The position numbers were made by a program, and so were the translations under genes. From Balneolaceae bacterium (GTDB taxonomy: Bacteria; Bacteroidota; Rhodothermia; Balneolales; Balneolaceae): DNA of 64,000 nucleotides. The notes under the pieces were generated by a model that saw only the letters and a program-made list of their open reading frames with translations, was not told the origin of the DNA and did not search any database. The DNA is taken from assembly GCA_034521495.1 (NCBI GenBank), contig JAXHMK010000004.1, positions 248,001 through 312,000 on the forward strand. The letters are read 5' to 3'. Positions 27,192-36,893 of the stretch are shown piece by piece; within the stretch, counting starts at the first letter, position 1, and the number at the start of each line of letters is the position of its first letter.

Positions 27192-27467
27192 ATGAATCGG
27201 GATACAACAATCATTCGAACCAACAAAGCACTGGTCTCATCCATTGAGGATGAACTGGTGATGTTTGATGCAGAAGCCGGCCAATACTACGGGCTGAACA
27301 ACGTCGGTACTGCGGTTTGGAATCACCTTGAAACGAAAAAAACGGTTGACGAACTCGCGGAGGTTCTCACCACAGAGTTTGACATCACCGTAGATGAATG
27401 CCGCAAGGAGTTAATTGAGTTTCTGCCCGAGCTTGAGGAGAAAGGGTTGATTGAGGTTGTAGAATAA
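27192..27467 (+). CDS. PqqD-like lasso leader-binding protein (B1/RRE)
   Basis: This is a 91-residue winged-helix RiPP recognition element. Family features are DELVMFDAEAGQYYGLNNVG, then AVWNHLETKKTVDELAEVL and a C-terminal helix FLPELEEKGLIEVVE. In lasso pathways this protein captures the leader peptide and presents it to the B2 protease. It lies 95 bp after the cyclase, giving the order A-B2-C-B1. No ABC transporter (D) gene follows. The next gene is on the opposite strand. Confidence 0.92.
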   Translation: MNRDTTIIRTNKALVSSIEDELVMFDAEAGQYYGLNNVGTAVWNHLETKKTVDELAEVLTTEFDITVDECRKELIEFLPELEEKGLIEVVE

Positions 27468-27600
27468 TTCTCTCCCTGAGAAGAGACTGATGACGGAGCG
27501 TTGAGCAAAGTCAACAAATTCGATTACTTTACGAAACACAATCCAGGTTCATTCACTAATCTTTCATAGATTTCAGATTACTTTATTTCGTCTACAATAA

Positions 27601-27879
27601 CTAATCACAACGCCCCATAAATAACTCCCGAAACGCCAAAACCGCCAACCATCCCGTTATCACTGCCCCGAATCCGAACATAACTCTGCCAATCACCTGG
27701 TTCGTAGCCTCCGCGATAAAGGGAATTCCACCCTGGATATCCTCTCCATTTACGGCGACCCAAAACCCAATGATGGATAAACTCAGGCAGATCAATCCGC
27801 CAAACACAGAGCGCCATTTTGCTGGCTTGGTTTTATGATCCTGTTCTTTTTTGGTGATTTTTATGGGCATGGGCAGCAA
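27601..27879 (-). CDS. Small membrane protein, unknown
   Basis: This is a 92-residue protein with a basic N-terminus (KITKKEQDHKTKPAKW) and two hydrophobic helices (about 28-46, FGGLICLSLSIIGFWVAV; about 62-85, VIGRVMFGFGAVITGWLAVL). I recognise no family. It converges with the lasso locus and probably has no role in it. An internal Met at 27870 is an equally good start. Confidence 0.6.
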   Translation of the reverse strand: MLPMPIKITKKEQDHKTKPAKWRSVFGGLICLSLSIIGFWVAVNGEDIQGGIPFIAEATNQVIGRVMFGFGAVITGWLAVLAFRELFMGRCD

Positions 27880-28030
27880 TTATTATTTTTTGCCAATATA
27901 GGTTGGGAGCGGAGTTCTTGTAAAGCATTCCTGAATGTTGATCTGAAATCTCTTATCCTTTTATAGATAGTCAATTTCCTTATTAAAAAGTGGAAGAACC
28001 TTTCAACCAAATTGTTTAAAAAAAGAGATT

Positions 28031-28990
28031 ATGAAAAAAATTCGAATTGGAGTTATCAGTACCGCAAAAATTGGCGTTCAAAAAGTGATCCCGGCGATGC
28101 AGCAAGCCGAACGTTGCGAAGTTGCAGGAATCGCATCCCGAAATTTGAAAAGAGCAAAATCTACAGCCGATGAACTTTCCATTCCCAAAGCGTATGGATC
28201 GTACGAAGATCTTCTTGAAGATCCCGATATCGATGCGGTCTATATACCCCTTCCCAATCATCTGCATGTGCCGTGGTCAATTAAATCTCTTGAAGCTGGT
28301 AAGCATGTACTCTGCGAAAAACCTATTGGAATGGACGCTGAGGAGGCACGAACATTGTTGGCTGTCTCCAAAGAATATCCGGATCAAAAAATTTCTGAAG
28401 CCTTTATGTATCGTCAGCATCCCCGGTGGAAGCGAACAGCTGAGCTGGTCCACTCGGGTGCCATCGGAGAACTTAAAGCGGTTCACTCCTTCTTCTCCTA
28501 TTACAATGATGATCCTGAAAACTATCGCAATAGTGCCGAAATGGGAGGCGGGGGATTGATGGATATCGGGTGTTATTCGATCTCACTGGCCCGTCTTCTG
28601 TTTGACAGCGAGCCACTTAGTGTTCATGGCGAACTGGAGTACGATCCCGAATTTAAAACCGACCGATTGGCATCCGGATTACTGCGCTTTGAAAACGGAA
28701 CATCTGTTTTTACATGTGCTACTCAATGCTTTAAAGATCAGTATGTAAAAGTGTTTGGTACCAAAGGAAAAATCGAAATGGATTGGCCGTTTAACCCCGA
28801 CTTTACAAAAACCCAACGACTACAGGTTGTAATCGACGATGAGGAAACCATTGAGGAGTTTGCCCCTGTTGACCATTTTACACTTCAGGCTGAGGCATTT
28901 GCGAAAAGTATTTTAGAAGACGGCCCCGTTCCCGTTTCGCTGGAGGATTCCATCAAAAATATGGAAGTAATTGATAAGATGAGGGCGTAG
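28031..28990 (+). CDS. Gfo/Idh/MocA family oxidoreductase
   Basis: This is a 319-residue NAD(P)-dependent sugar dehydrogenase-type protein. It has an N-terminal Rossmann fold (MKKIRIGVISTAKIGVQKV), the family's PLPNHLHVPW segment and the conserved catalytic-Lys motif CEKPIGMDAEEA (about 97-108). A C-terminal GFO_IDH_MocA_C domain follows, containing GGGLMDIGCYSISLARLLF. Cytosolic and single-gene. The substrate is probably a sugar or polyol but is not determined by the sequence. Confidence 0.93.
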   Translation: MKKIRIGVISTAKIGVQKVIPAMQQAERCEVAGIASRNLKRAKSTADELSIPKAYGSYEDLLEDPDIDAVYIPLPNHLHVPWSIKSLEAGKHVLCEKPIGMDAEEARTLLAVSKEYPDQKISEAFMYRQHPRWKRTAELVHSGAIGELKAVHSFFSYYNDDPENYRNSAEMGGGGLMDIGCYSISLARLLFDSEPLSVHGELEYDPEFKTDRLASGLLRFENGTSVFTCATQCFKDQYVKVFGTKGKIEMDWPFNPDFTKTQRLQVVIDDEETIEEFAPVDHFTLQAEAFAKSILEDGPVPVSLEDSIKNMEVIDKMRA

Positions 28991-29342
28991 TTGATTGCAA
29001 AACTTACTGACTTGTTCTGAAGGTCCTTTTTGGAACCTAGAGAGAAGCTCTTTCAAGTTCAGTTCGAAGACAGCGGAGATTCGGACAATCCGAGTCTGGC
29101 CAATATTATCATTGTCGTTTCGCGATAAGCGGTTCAGATTGTATAATATTTATTGCACTTGATACAATAATTTGTTCCGCTTAATGAACATTGTATCGCA
29201 ACGAAAAAGGACACAATTGATTGAAGCCTAACTGAAAATCCAAACATACTGAGCAATAATTATAGTGTTGCAATATCCAGTTGCCATGTTTCATTGCAAG
29301 AAGCACTGGTTTCCTGACAGATGTTTTGAGTATAGAGTTTCG
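28991..29342. other. Intergenic region with a large inverted structure
   Basis: No gene is seen. About 29124-29203 forms an imperfect inverted repeat: CGCGATAAGCGG faces CCGCTTAATG, and ATTGTAT faces ATACAAT, twice. It could be an operator or a fold-back repeat; no second copy was found in the window. Confidence 0.5.
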
Positions 29343-30002
29343 GGAACTGTAATAAACTCTCCTTCACAGAGATAATTTAACCAGCCAAATCCAGTCCAAG
29401 GATAAAGTCTCGTCTGCCTGCCTACATTTTTCCTTCGAATGGAATAATTTTTTTGACTGCTGATCCGACCTTGAAATTCCTCGATATGCCGTTGTCCATC
29501 TGCCTTTTAACCGTAGTAAGCTTTTGGTTCTTTCAATCCTGTCTTTCACCCCGTTAACTTCATCATACCTGATCATCTCTCGTTCTTTCTGCTACATATG
29601 TCAGCTTCATGTCGCCGAATGCTGTGGCTGCGTTGAAGGATTTTTTTCAAGAGCGGCTGTTGCAGTTTCTCAATATATGCAGGTACAATCTGGTCGTCAT
29701 GCGGCATAATGAAATACGATACTTTCCCATCTCAACCGCCTTTTCCATCAGAAAATTAATGTTTTCGACCCAACCTAAGTTTTCATTTCTGCCGAATCAG
29801 ATAAAATCTCTCGTCTTCATTGAATAAAAGATTGAATAACCTGACACTGTATTGTCATTTGAGCAGTCATCTGAAATTAAAACTGTCAAAATTAGGATAG
29901 TTTTGGCTTTTGCAGGCAAAGAAGCGTTTTTGTGATAAACTTCTCTGCATTATAGGAAGGCAGGCAGGCGATAACTTTAGGATGTGAGGAGTTCATACCC
30001 AT
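29343..30002 (-). pseudogene. Degenerate family 2 glycosyltransferase
   Basis: The ATG at 30002 follows the stop of the FAD oxidoreductase by two bases. The frame reads MGMNSSHPKVIACLPSYNAE and FITKTLLCLQ, then stops. Homology continues in shifted frames: NYPNF, then VLISDDCSNDNT (the GT2 nucleotide-sugar motif), then RNENLGWVENINFLMEKA, then FIMPHDDQIVPAYIEKLQ. At least three frameshifts are needed, so the gene is dead. The C-terminal part (to about 29343) is too degraded to place exactly. In its intact form it would have been co-transcribed with the oxidoreductase. Confidence 0.85.
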
Positions 30003-30004
30003 TA

Positions 30005-31241
30005 TTAAAGTTGTTGATACACATTTTCAACATGATCTGCAGTATCCATTGCAAACATAGGCGCAGTTGTTAGTTTTCCGGTTTCTACGGAATGGTAGCC
30101 GTCGTACGATGTAACACCAATGTTTGATCGTTCATGGAGCCGGCTGTTTTTATTATCAACGTCTGTTCTTCCATGTGCAACAATAATGCCTGCATCTACA
30201 ATTTTAGGAGTGCAATTTCTAATGGCCGGGTACCATTTTTCTGTTTCACCAATCAATTTTTCTGATATTTCATCAAAATCCTTCTTCGGCACATCTCCCC
30301 GGCTTGGCTCATTCCACGATTCCGGCGGTTCAATACTGCTCGACCAACCACGGCACGCATCCGGATACCAAGATATATAGGCGGTGTTATCCGGCCTAAT
30401 AACAACATCACCAAATTTGCCAATCACCATAGTTGCAGAGGGACAGTTATTCATCTCTTCAGGAATATCAGCAATGACCCTGTATTTAAGCCGATGTAAA
30501 ATTTCCTTCGGCGGCGATATTCCTAACGTTTCATCTAATCGATATTTAGAGGTCCATGTAGCATTTACAACCTGTAGCGACTTTTTTTTCCATGTTCTTT
30601 TTTGATGTTCCCCCTCAATCACATAACCGTTCCCGTTTTTTGAGATTGCCTGAATTTTGCGGCCTCCCAAAAAAGTAATATTTGAATGATTATATATAGC
30701 TTTTCGAACATGTTTAGCGAGTATAAATGTATCTATGGCCAACTCACTGGTGCTAAATCCACCTTGTAGGTGATCAGTGTTAAAGTGTTCCGCAAGGGTC
30801 TCTTCAGAACATCTGTGAACCAAGCAATCCGGTGTTCTTCCTAAATAGTGCAACGATTCTTTTTCTGCTCTCTCCCTGTACAATTCCTCCAGTTGATGAT
30901 AGCGTTCTTCAAGCTGTTCGGTATCCAAAAAAGACTGGTTTGATACCAGAGTAGTAGAATGGCGTGCCAATATTGAGATCTTTTGCTTCTTTTCCAATCC
31001 ACCTCGACATGTAAGGAGCAAATCGTAGAGATGCTTTAAGCATAAGTTTCGGTGTTTCAAATTCAGGATCATTTACATACACCAACCCCAAATGAACCTT
31101 TCCCTCATTTCGAAAACTTGATCGGTTGAACGGCACCGAGTCCTGATCTAACAAATCAACGGAGTATCCCCGATTTGCCAGTTCCAGGGCAATGCAGCAC
31201 CCTTGTACACCCGCACCAATAACAGTTATTTCTTTCTTCAT
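30005..31241 (-). pseudogene. Frameshifted FAD-dependent oxidoreductase (DAO family)
   Basis: The gene starts MKKEITVIGAGVQGCCIALE, an FAD-binding GxGxxG fold with ELANRGYSVDLLDQD after it. It reads normally to about residue 97 (LNIGTPFYY), where the frame is lost near 30950. The continuation in another frame (LVSNQSFLDTEQLEERY..) runs uninterrupted to 30005. The joined product would be about 410 residues. One indel explains the break. It resembles D-amino-acid-oxidase-like proteins found beside glycosyltransferases, and the decayed GT2 gene directly downstream fits that. Confidence 0.85.
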
Positions 31242-31380
31242 AAAGCCAACATATTTCTGTATCTAATATCCGCTATCAAATGAACAGGCGCTTGATTGAT
31301 TCCAAAGGTTCCACTCGGAATCTTAAGAGCGATGCTCTGCTTCAGGTTCACAACCCATCAGAAGCGGAGCTTCTATTGGG

Positions 31381-31406
31381 CGTTCCGAAGCAGGAGCTTC
31401 GGAACG
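31381..31406. repeat. Perfect short palindrome
   Basis: CGTTCCGAAGC and GCTTCGGAACG form an 11-bp stem with a short loop, just downstream of the phosphoglucomutase stop codon. Weaker relatives of the motif lie at 31300-31370. It may serve as a bidirectional transcription end or be another dispersed hairpin repeat. Confidence 0.7.
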
Positions 31407-31433
31407 AGTATTAAATAAAATTATCCCAAAAAA

Positions 31434-33080
31434 CTATTTTCCTAACACCGAATCCACAATTGCCTTCGCCTCTTCCTGGATCTGTTTGAGGTGATCGGTT
31501 CCTTTAAAGCTCTCCGTGTAAATTTTGTAGATATCTTCCGTGCCAGACGGGCGAGCCGCAAACCAGCCATTTTCGGTTTCAACTTTCAGCCCGCCGATAG
31601 GCGCATCATTTCCGGGTGCTCGGGTGATCTTCTTCTGAATGGGTTCTCCGGCCAGTTCATTCGCCTGAACCTGGTCAGGGGAGAGATCTTTCAGAATCGA
31701 TTTTTCCTCGATAGTTGCGGGTGCATCCAACCGTTCGTACACCGGGCTTCCAAACCGGTCTTCCAGATCTTTATAGTGCTCATCCGGGCTTTTGCCGGTT
31801 TTCGCTGTTATTTCAGCAGAAAGAAGACACAAAATAATTCCGTCCTTGTCGGTGGACCAAACGGTTCCATCTTTTCTTAAGAAGGATGCGCCGGCACTCT
31901 CTTCGCCGCCAAATCCATAAGATCCGTCTTTTAGTCCATCCACAAACCACTTAAAACCAACAGGTACTTCAGCCAGCTTTTTGTTGATCGATTTCGCCAC
32001 ACGGTCAATCATACTGCTGGATACAAGCGTTTTCCCAACCGCAGCTTCATCACTCCAGCCCGGCCGGTTTTGAAACAGGTAATTGATGGCCACCGAGAGA
32101 TAGTGATTCGGATTCATCAAGCCGGTTTTAGTGACAATTCCGTGGCGGTCGAAATCGGTATCGTTTCCGAAAGCGATGTCGTATTTGTCCTTCAGATCAA
32201 TCAGGCTGGCCATGGCGTAGGGTGAGGAACAATCCATGCGAATTTTTCCGTCTTTATCCACCGTCATAAAACTGAAAGTCGGATCTACCCGCGGATTTAC
32301 GACCTCAATATTCAAGCCGTATTTCTCAGCAATCGGCTCCCAATATGCAATTCCCGAACCTCCCATGGGATCGGCACCGATTCTCAATCCTGATTCTGCA
32401 ATAACCTCTAAATCGACTACATTTTTAAGATCATCAGTATAAGGTTGAACATAATCATGAATTTGGGTCGTACTTTTTTCGAGCGCTTTTTTAAGCGGAA
32501 TTCGGCGCACTCCCTTTAACCCGGTTTTTAAATACCGGTTCGCCGCGTTTTGAATTTCATTTGTAATTTCTGTTCCTGCCGGGCCCCCGTGGGTAGCATT
32601 GTATTTGAATCCTCCGTCAGATGGGGGGTTGTGAGAAGGGGTAATGACTATACCGTCAGCCTTATGCCGGGAATCAGATTTATTTCGATTCCAGGTTAAA
32701 ATTGCATGCGAAACGGCAGGTGTCGGCGTGTATCCAAAACCATCCTGATATCGGATTTCAATACCGTTTGCCGCCAAAACTTCAATGGCGGAAACCATAG
32801 CCGGTTCAGAAAGTGCGTGGGTATCCATTCCCAGGAAGAGTGGGCCGTTAATGCCTTTCTTATTTCTAAAATCAGCAACGGCCTGGCTGATAGCTAAAAT
32901 ATGATTTTCGTTAAAGGTAGAATCATTGGCCGACCCCCGGTGACCCGATGTTCCAAAGGAGACAGCGTGTTTAGAGTTACTACTATCCGGAATTCGGCTG
33001 TAGTACGATGTAATCAGTCGTGGTATATTCTCAAGAATTGTGTGCGGTGCCGGTTTACCTGCAAGTTCGTGATTGGACAA
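31434..33080 (-). CDS. pgm: Phosphoglucomutase (alpha-D-glucose phosphate-specific)
   Basis: This 548-residue enzyme interconverts glucose 1-phosphate and glucose 6-phosphate in the cytosol. All four domains are visible: FGTSGHRG near the N-terminus, the phosphoserine loop [13 protein letters not shown] with S149, the metal loop [10 protein letters not shown], the sugar-binding loop [12 protein letters not shown] and the phosphate-binding loop [13 protein letters not shown] at the C-terminus. The length matches the Pgm (rather than PgcA/ManB) subfamily. It provides precursors for polysaccharides such as the glucan at 50-59 kb. Monocistronic. Confidence 0.96.
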   Translation of the reverse strand: MSNHELAGKPAPHTILENIPRLITSYYSRIPDSSNSKHAVSFGTSGHRGSANDSTFNENHILAISQAVADFRNKKGINGPLFLGMDTHALSEPAMVSAIEVLAANGIEIRYQDGFGYTPTPAVSHAILTWNRNKSDSRHKADGIVITPSHNPPSDGGFKYNATHGGPAGTEITNEIQNAANRYLKTGLKGVRRIPLKKALEKSTTQIHDYVQPYTDDLKNVVDLEVIAESGLRIGADPMGGSGIAYWEPIAEKYGLNIEVVNPRVDPTFSFMTVDKDGKIRMDCSSPYAMASLIDLKDKYDIAFGNDTDFDRHGIVTKTGLMNPNHYLSVAINYLFQNRPGWSDEAAVGKTLVSSSMIDRVAKSINKKLAEVPVGFKWFVDGLKDGSYGFGGEESAGASFLRKDGTVWSTDKDGIILCLLSAEITAKTGKSPDEHYKDLEDRFGSPVYERLDAPATIEEKSILKDLSPDQVQANELAGEPIQKKITRAPGNDAPIGGLKVETENGWFAARPSGTEDIYKIYTESFKGTDHLKQIQEEAKAIVDSVLGK

Positions 33081-33436
33081 AATAAGCCTCCCGTTTCGTT
33101 CTAATATGTTTTAGTTATCAAAAATTTTTCTCTACCCGAAAATGATTGATAATACTATTAATGGCAAGTTACTGTACTCAACTTACAGGAATATTTTTTG
33201 AGGAATTTGGAGTGGTATTCTCCCTTTCAGGGAGACAGAGTTTTTCAACCGTTCTTGAAAAACTCAGAGGGGTGTCTCGTGCTGGTGGTATCATCAGTGT
33301 TGAATTGCCACTAAAACATAAAATCAAAAAATTTTTTTTGAATAGACTTTAGAAAGAAAGGTGCTCTGAAGATATTTTAGAAGAAAGGGCTACACTACAC
33401 CTAATACACTTCTTTCGTGATTTTGTGCTTTAGTGG
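33081..33436. other. Intergenic region, nothing recognised
   Basis: This 356-bp stretch upstream of pgm has no supported ORF, RNA or dispersed repeat. A weak CTCCCTTTCAGGGAG palindrome lies at about 33220-33234. Confidence 0.5.
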
Positions 33437-33955
33437 CTAAAGAACTTTACGATCCCGGGAGAACTTTTTATAAGCTCTTACAACCTCCTCAGGTTCATCT
33501 GAGGAAAAGTACACCGGTCGGCCTGCTCTTAAATAAACTTTCACTCCTTTCTTTCCACTGATGATATACCCCTTGCCTTTTCGTCCCCATCGAATTCCCC
33601 ATCCGCCAAAATCTAAAATGGGGCGATAAGTAACCGTCTCCATTGATTCGATATCAGCTAACCGGTACGAGTGCATTCTGAGATGCAGCGGAAACAGCCG
33701 ATAGTAAAAATTTTCCGAATCTATCTTAATGATCAGTTTCATGCTAAAAAGTGCAAGAGGGAATCCAATGCCAATAACAATCCAAATAATAATCATTACT
33801 GAATCGGGAGCGGAATTACTGCCAACCGGATTATCCAGGATAAACTGCTGATAGGTTAAATACCAGATGAGAGCAGAAACACCGATTATGAGAATCCACA
33901 TGAAAGGTTGCTTGCATTTCTGAACCGATTTGAACTCTTTGGGTTGATTTATCAT
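33437..33955 (-). CDS. Two-helix membrane protein with PH-like C-terminus
   Basis: This is a 172-residue protein with two transmembrane helices (about 19-38 and 52-72) and then a soluble beta-rich part. The latter contains [19 protein letters not shown] and [20 protein letters not shown], the pattern of bacterial PH-like/DUF6141-type membrane proteins. The function of that family is unknown. It overlaps the nitroreductase stop codon by 4 bp (ATGA), so the two are translationally coupled. Confidence 0.72.
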   Translation of the reverse strand: MINQPKEFKSVQKCKQPFMWILIIGVSALIWYLTYQQFILDNPVGSNSAPDSVMIIIWIVIGIGFPLALFSMKLIIKIDSENFYYRLFPLHLRMHSYRLADIESMETVTYRPILDFGGWGIRWGRKGKGYIISGKKGVKVYLRAGRPVYFSSDEPEEVVRAYKKFSRDRKVL

Positions 33956-34617
33956 AAAAACGTAGCGATTTCTTTGAGTGGTTTTTTTGTGATGTCGGGA
34001 ACTTTTGCATCCTCAGCCGGGTAGCCGGTTACCAAAATCAAATAAGCACGTTCGTTTGAAGGACGATCCAAAATATCATTCAAAAATTTCATGGGATTTG
34101 GGGTGTGAGTCAGAGTAACCAGACCCGAGTGGTGAAGCGCAGTTATCAGCATTCCGGTGGCAATTCCCACCGACTCTTTTACATAATAGTGCTGAATTTT
34201 CTCTCCGCTTTCGGTCACCTCATAATTTTTAGAAAAGATCACAATGAGATAAGGGGCAGTTTCCAGGTACGGTTTATGTTCATCCGTACCGAGAGGTTCC
34301 AACACTTCCAGCCATTCATTGGGTGCTTTCTCGTTATAAAACTCTTTTTCTGCCTTCTCGGCTTCAATCCTGATTTTCTTTTTTACTTTGGGATCAGACA
34401 CCACCACAAAATGCCACGGTTGCAGGTTGGCCCCATTTGGTGCTGTACCCGCCGCTTTAATGGCATCTTTGATAACCTCGACAGGAACGGATCGATCCGA
34501 AAAATCGCGAACAGTCCGGCGCCGTTTGATATCTTGGTAGAATTCAGATGCCCGTTTTTTCATTTCGTCGGGGGGGTATTCGCGATAGTCGGGTAGGGGG
34601 ATGAATTTTGGCGGCAC
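33952..34617 (-). CDS. Nitroreductase-family flavoprotein (iodotyrosine deiodinase-like)
   Basis: This 221-residue FMN-dependent reductase shows [14 protein letters not shown] at about 32-45, then [19 protein letters not shown] and [23 protein letters not shown] near the C-terminus. The last segment and [12 protein letters not shown] resemble bacterial homologues of iodotyrosine deiodinase, a branch of the nitroreductase fold that reduces halogenated aromatics. General nitroreductase activity is the safer label. It is the first gene of a two-gene unit with the membrane protein that overlaps it by 4 bp. Confidence 0.88.
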   Translation of the reverse strand: MPPKFIPLPDYREYPPDEMKKRASEFYQDIKRRRTVRDFSDRSVPVEVIKDAIKAAGTAPNGANLQPWHFVVVSDPKVKKKIRIEAEKAEKEFYNEKAPNEWLEVLEPLGTDEHKPYLETAPYLIVIFSKNYEVTESGEKIQHYYVKESVGIATGMLITALHHSGLVTLTHTPNPMKFLNDILDRPSNERAYLILVTGYPAEDAKVPDITKKPLKEIATFL

Positions 34618-34693
34618 TCTTTTCGATAATGATCGTATCTGCGTATTTAATTATCTCATATCAGTACAAATAACAAAATCAAGTAAAATGGAT

Positions 34694-35251
34694 TTAAATG
34701 AATCGCTCGAATACAATATCTGAAGTTTCATGTGGCATATAGCGATAATGATAGCGGATGATTTCTGATTGTAAACTATTATCTGATAGTCTCCTATCGG
34801 CAATATGTTGATCAGCATCTTTATCTGGATTGAATAGCATGAGACCATCAAACCAAAAATTATCTTTTATTCGCTTGATGTATATAGAAATATCAGGCTC
34901 AACACCGATCTTAGAAATTATATTCATAATACAAATCCCTTCAAGTATTACAATACTATAATCTCGACATGAACTCTCATAATCTTTGTACAGATCATTA
35001 AACCGAATGTGTTTTGAATAGCCATCTTTATTTTCATTTACATACTGGTCTATCTCTAAATGTTCTGCGTCAAGTGCATTTGCCAACGAAATTGCTAAAG
35101 TAGATTTTCCAGAGCCATCCCGCCCATCAATTGTGATTAAGCCAAATTCGCCAGAAATAAGTTTTTTTCTAACCGTTTTTTCTATTCCTGAAAAGTCTCC
35201 ACAAACCTGTGCAGCCATTTTATTAAAAACCTGTTCTTTTTGGGGCATCAT
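34694..35251 (-). CDS. P-loop kinase, uridine kinase-like
   Basis: This 185-residue NTP-binding protein has Walker A ITIDGRDGSGKSTLAISLAN at about residues 39-58. An Asp after the second strand (LEIDQYVNEN) and a Walker B-like strand SIVILEGICIMN follow. The arrangement resembles uridine kinase/phosphoribulokinase-type small-molecule kinases. The substrate is unknown. It overlaps the upstream frameshifted membrane gene by 29 bp and is the only intact member of a decaying four-gene cluster. Confidence 0.78.
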   Translation of the reverse strand: MMPQKEQVFNKMAAQVCGDFSGIEKTVRKKLISGEFGLITIDGRDGSGKSTLAISLANALDAEHLEIDQYVNENKDGYSKHIRFNDLYKDYESSCRDYSIVILEGICIMNIISKIGVEPDISIYIKRIKDNFWFDGLMLFNPDKDADQHIADRRLSDNSLQSEIIRYHYRYMPHETSDIVFERFI

Positions 35252-35693
35252 CCTTTTCAGCTAAATAGTTTGCGATATATCTAATCACTATGACAAAAAT
35301 CGCAGATACAGCTATTCCAAATGCAAGTCCAAAATATCCTTGAAAAAGAGTACCAAAAAAAGCCACGAGAACAACTCCGAGCCCAGCTAACAGTAAACCT
35401 ACTATTAACCAAAACCAACCTAATAATGCAAAAGCTATTCCCGCTGAATAAATCCAAACCGCAAAACCAAATACGCAAGAAATTATAAATCAGGAATCGC
35501 AGAAAAGCCACGGGTTTTATCGGGAAGGACCAAGAGGGATAAGAACACGAAGATTGCAGATAAACAGATATACCCGAGCAGTGGATAAATGAACTCATAA
35601 ATATAAAATGCAGTTTCAACTATCCATTCTCTGATATCATTATATTTTGGAATAGGTTTAAAAATATTTTGGATATTAAAGTTCTCATTTCAT
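35223..35693 (-). pseudogene. Frameshifted membrane protein
   Basis: Coding signal is spread over frames. MK from the ATG at 35693 is followed by a shift into ENFNIQNIFKPIPKYNDIRE and two hydrophobic helices (YIYEFIYPLLGYICLSAIFV). A TAA near 35489 ends that frame, and the protein continues in another as FIISCVFGFAVWIYSAGIA, GLLLAGLGVVLVAFFGTL and FGIAVSAIFVIVIRYIANYL. At least two single-base indels are needed. The intact protein would be about 155 residues with four or five membrane helices. I recognise no family. Confidence 0.75.
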
Positions 35694-36250
35694 TCTTTTT
35701 TTTTCGAGAACTCTGACAGCATCTAAGCTGTTTTTGCCTTTCTTGTTTTCAATTTAATGGATCAGGCCTTCTTTATCCAATAACATTTTTGCAATCTGTG
35801 GTATCACCATTTAATACGGCATAGCATTAACGGCCGTATTTCCAAGCCCATCTTGTATATTCACGTCGATATGATTCTCTTCTTTGAAAATATTTTCAAC
35901 CGCAGGGGAATTTCCATCTTCGACTGCTTTGAAAAAGGCATTTTTCCTTCTCTTCTCACCTTTATTTTTGGCAAGAGACTTTGTGAAGCTCTCTATTCAA
36001 TCTTTTCCTGAGTTTTATAATCTGCTTTTTTGTACGGTCGAATGAATTGTCTCTTTGTAATTCTTGTAGGTTCAATGGTTTTTTCGTTTTAAGATTGTTG
36101 GCTGATATCCTCTGGCAATCAACAGGCGTTCCGTTTGATATTTCTGAATCAATTTGCACTGTAAAGATTTTCAATAATTACCGTTATCATACCAAATCTG
36201 GAGAGTATTGGATTGCCATCATTAAGCAGCTTAGACAATTTACTCTGTAC
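35685..36250 (-). pseudogene. Degenerate ankyrin-repeat protein
   Basis: An ankyrin-like repeat is visible in one frame (FFKAVEDGNSPAVENIFKEE, then VNIQDGLGNTAVNAM), followed by a stop. The continuation in another frame reads IAKMLLDKEGLI, then ENKKGKNSLDAVRVLEKKRM, ending at 35685, 9 bp inside the next gene. The 5' half (to about 36250) is broken by several stops; fragments such as RGYQPTILKRKNH and ESFTKSLAKNKGEKRRK are recoverable. The exact start cannot be fixed. Confidence 0.65.
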
Positions 36251-36260
36251 TTTTTCAGAC

Positions 36261-36702
36261 TCAACGATGCCAAAATTTTTTAATAATTTCAAGAGCTTCT
36301 TTTTCTTGTTCTTCCTCCTTCTCGAGCAATTCTTCCATAAATATTTTGTATATCAGAATTAGTCCTCTCAACCAATAAATCTCTTGATACTTTATAATTA
36401 TTAGAGGTTTTATTTAAAATACTCAGTGCCCGTTTGCTGATCACAAATGTTTTCCTTTTCTGTTCTTTATGATCAGGATGATTATGATCTTTTAAAGATT
36501 TGATAGTAGCTTTAGAAAGCTCGTTCTCAGTAGTAATTAAATCGAACACTTCTTTTGCTGTAAAATTGAACGTTTCAGTCATCCAATTTATAGCCTGAAT
36601 ACTCTCAGTACTCAGCTTAAATGTCGTACGCTTAGATTCCTTTTTTGCCTGTGTAGATTTTCAGCTATCAACTCCGAAAGCTTTGTCTTTTGAAAGTTTC
36701 AT
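36261..36702 (-). pseudogene. Broken small coiled-coil protein, unknown
   Basis: From the ATG at 36702 the frame reads MKLSKDKAFGVDS, then an in-frame TGA, then KSTQAKKESKRTTFKLSTES and MTETFNFTAKEVFDL. Near 36350 the frame shifts and the end reads LILIYKIFMEELLEKEEEQE to KFWHR, stopping at 36261. A helical, charged, coiled-coil-like protein of about 145 residues is implied. A restart at the ATG at 36582 would give an intact 97-residue ORF with the wrong C-terminus. Function unknown. Confidence 0.6.
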
Positions 36703-36893
36703 ACGATTAATTTTTTACTAATGATTACTGCCCATAGAATAGCTATATCCGCTATCAGATGCAAATAAGTAATCTTGATTACTTTATATATTTATATATA
36801 CTTATAGTAATCTATTAGTTGTCAACAATCTCATCTTCCATTAACCGACATTATGAACTTAATCCAAAGATTCTCCGGTTCCGGCGAGCCGGG

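Noticed and set aside
29364-29576. 70-residue minus-strand ORF as an independent small gene
   Set aside because: It lies within the degraded 3' part of the glycosyltransferase remnant and has no recognisable family pattern.
35281-35619. 112-residue minus-strand ORF with many Ser, Cys and Phe
   Set aside because: It is an out-of-frame shadow of the frameshifted membrane protein; the hydrophobic coding signal lies in the other two frames.
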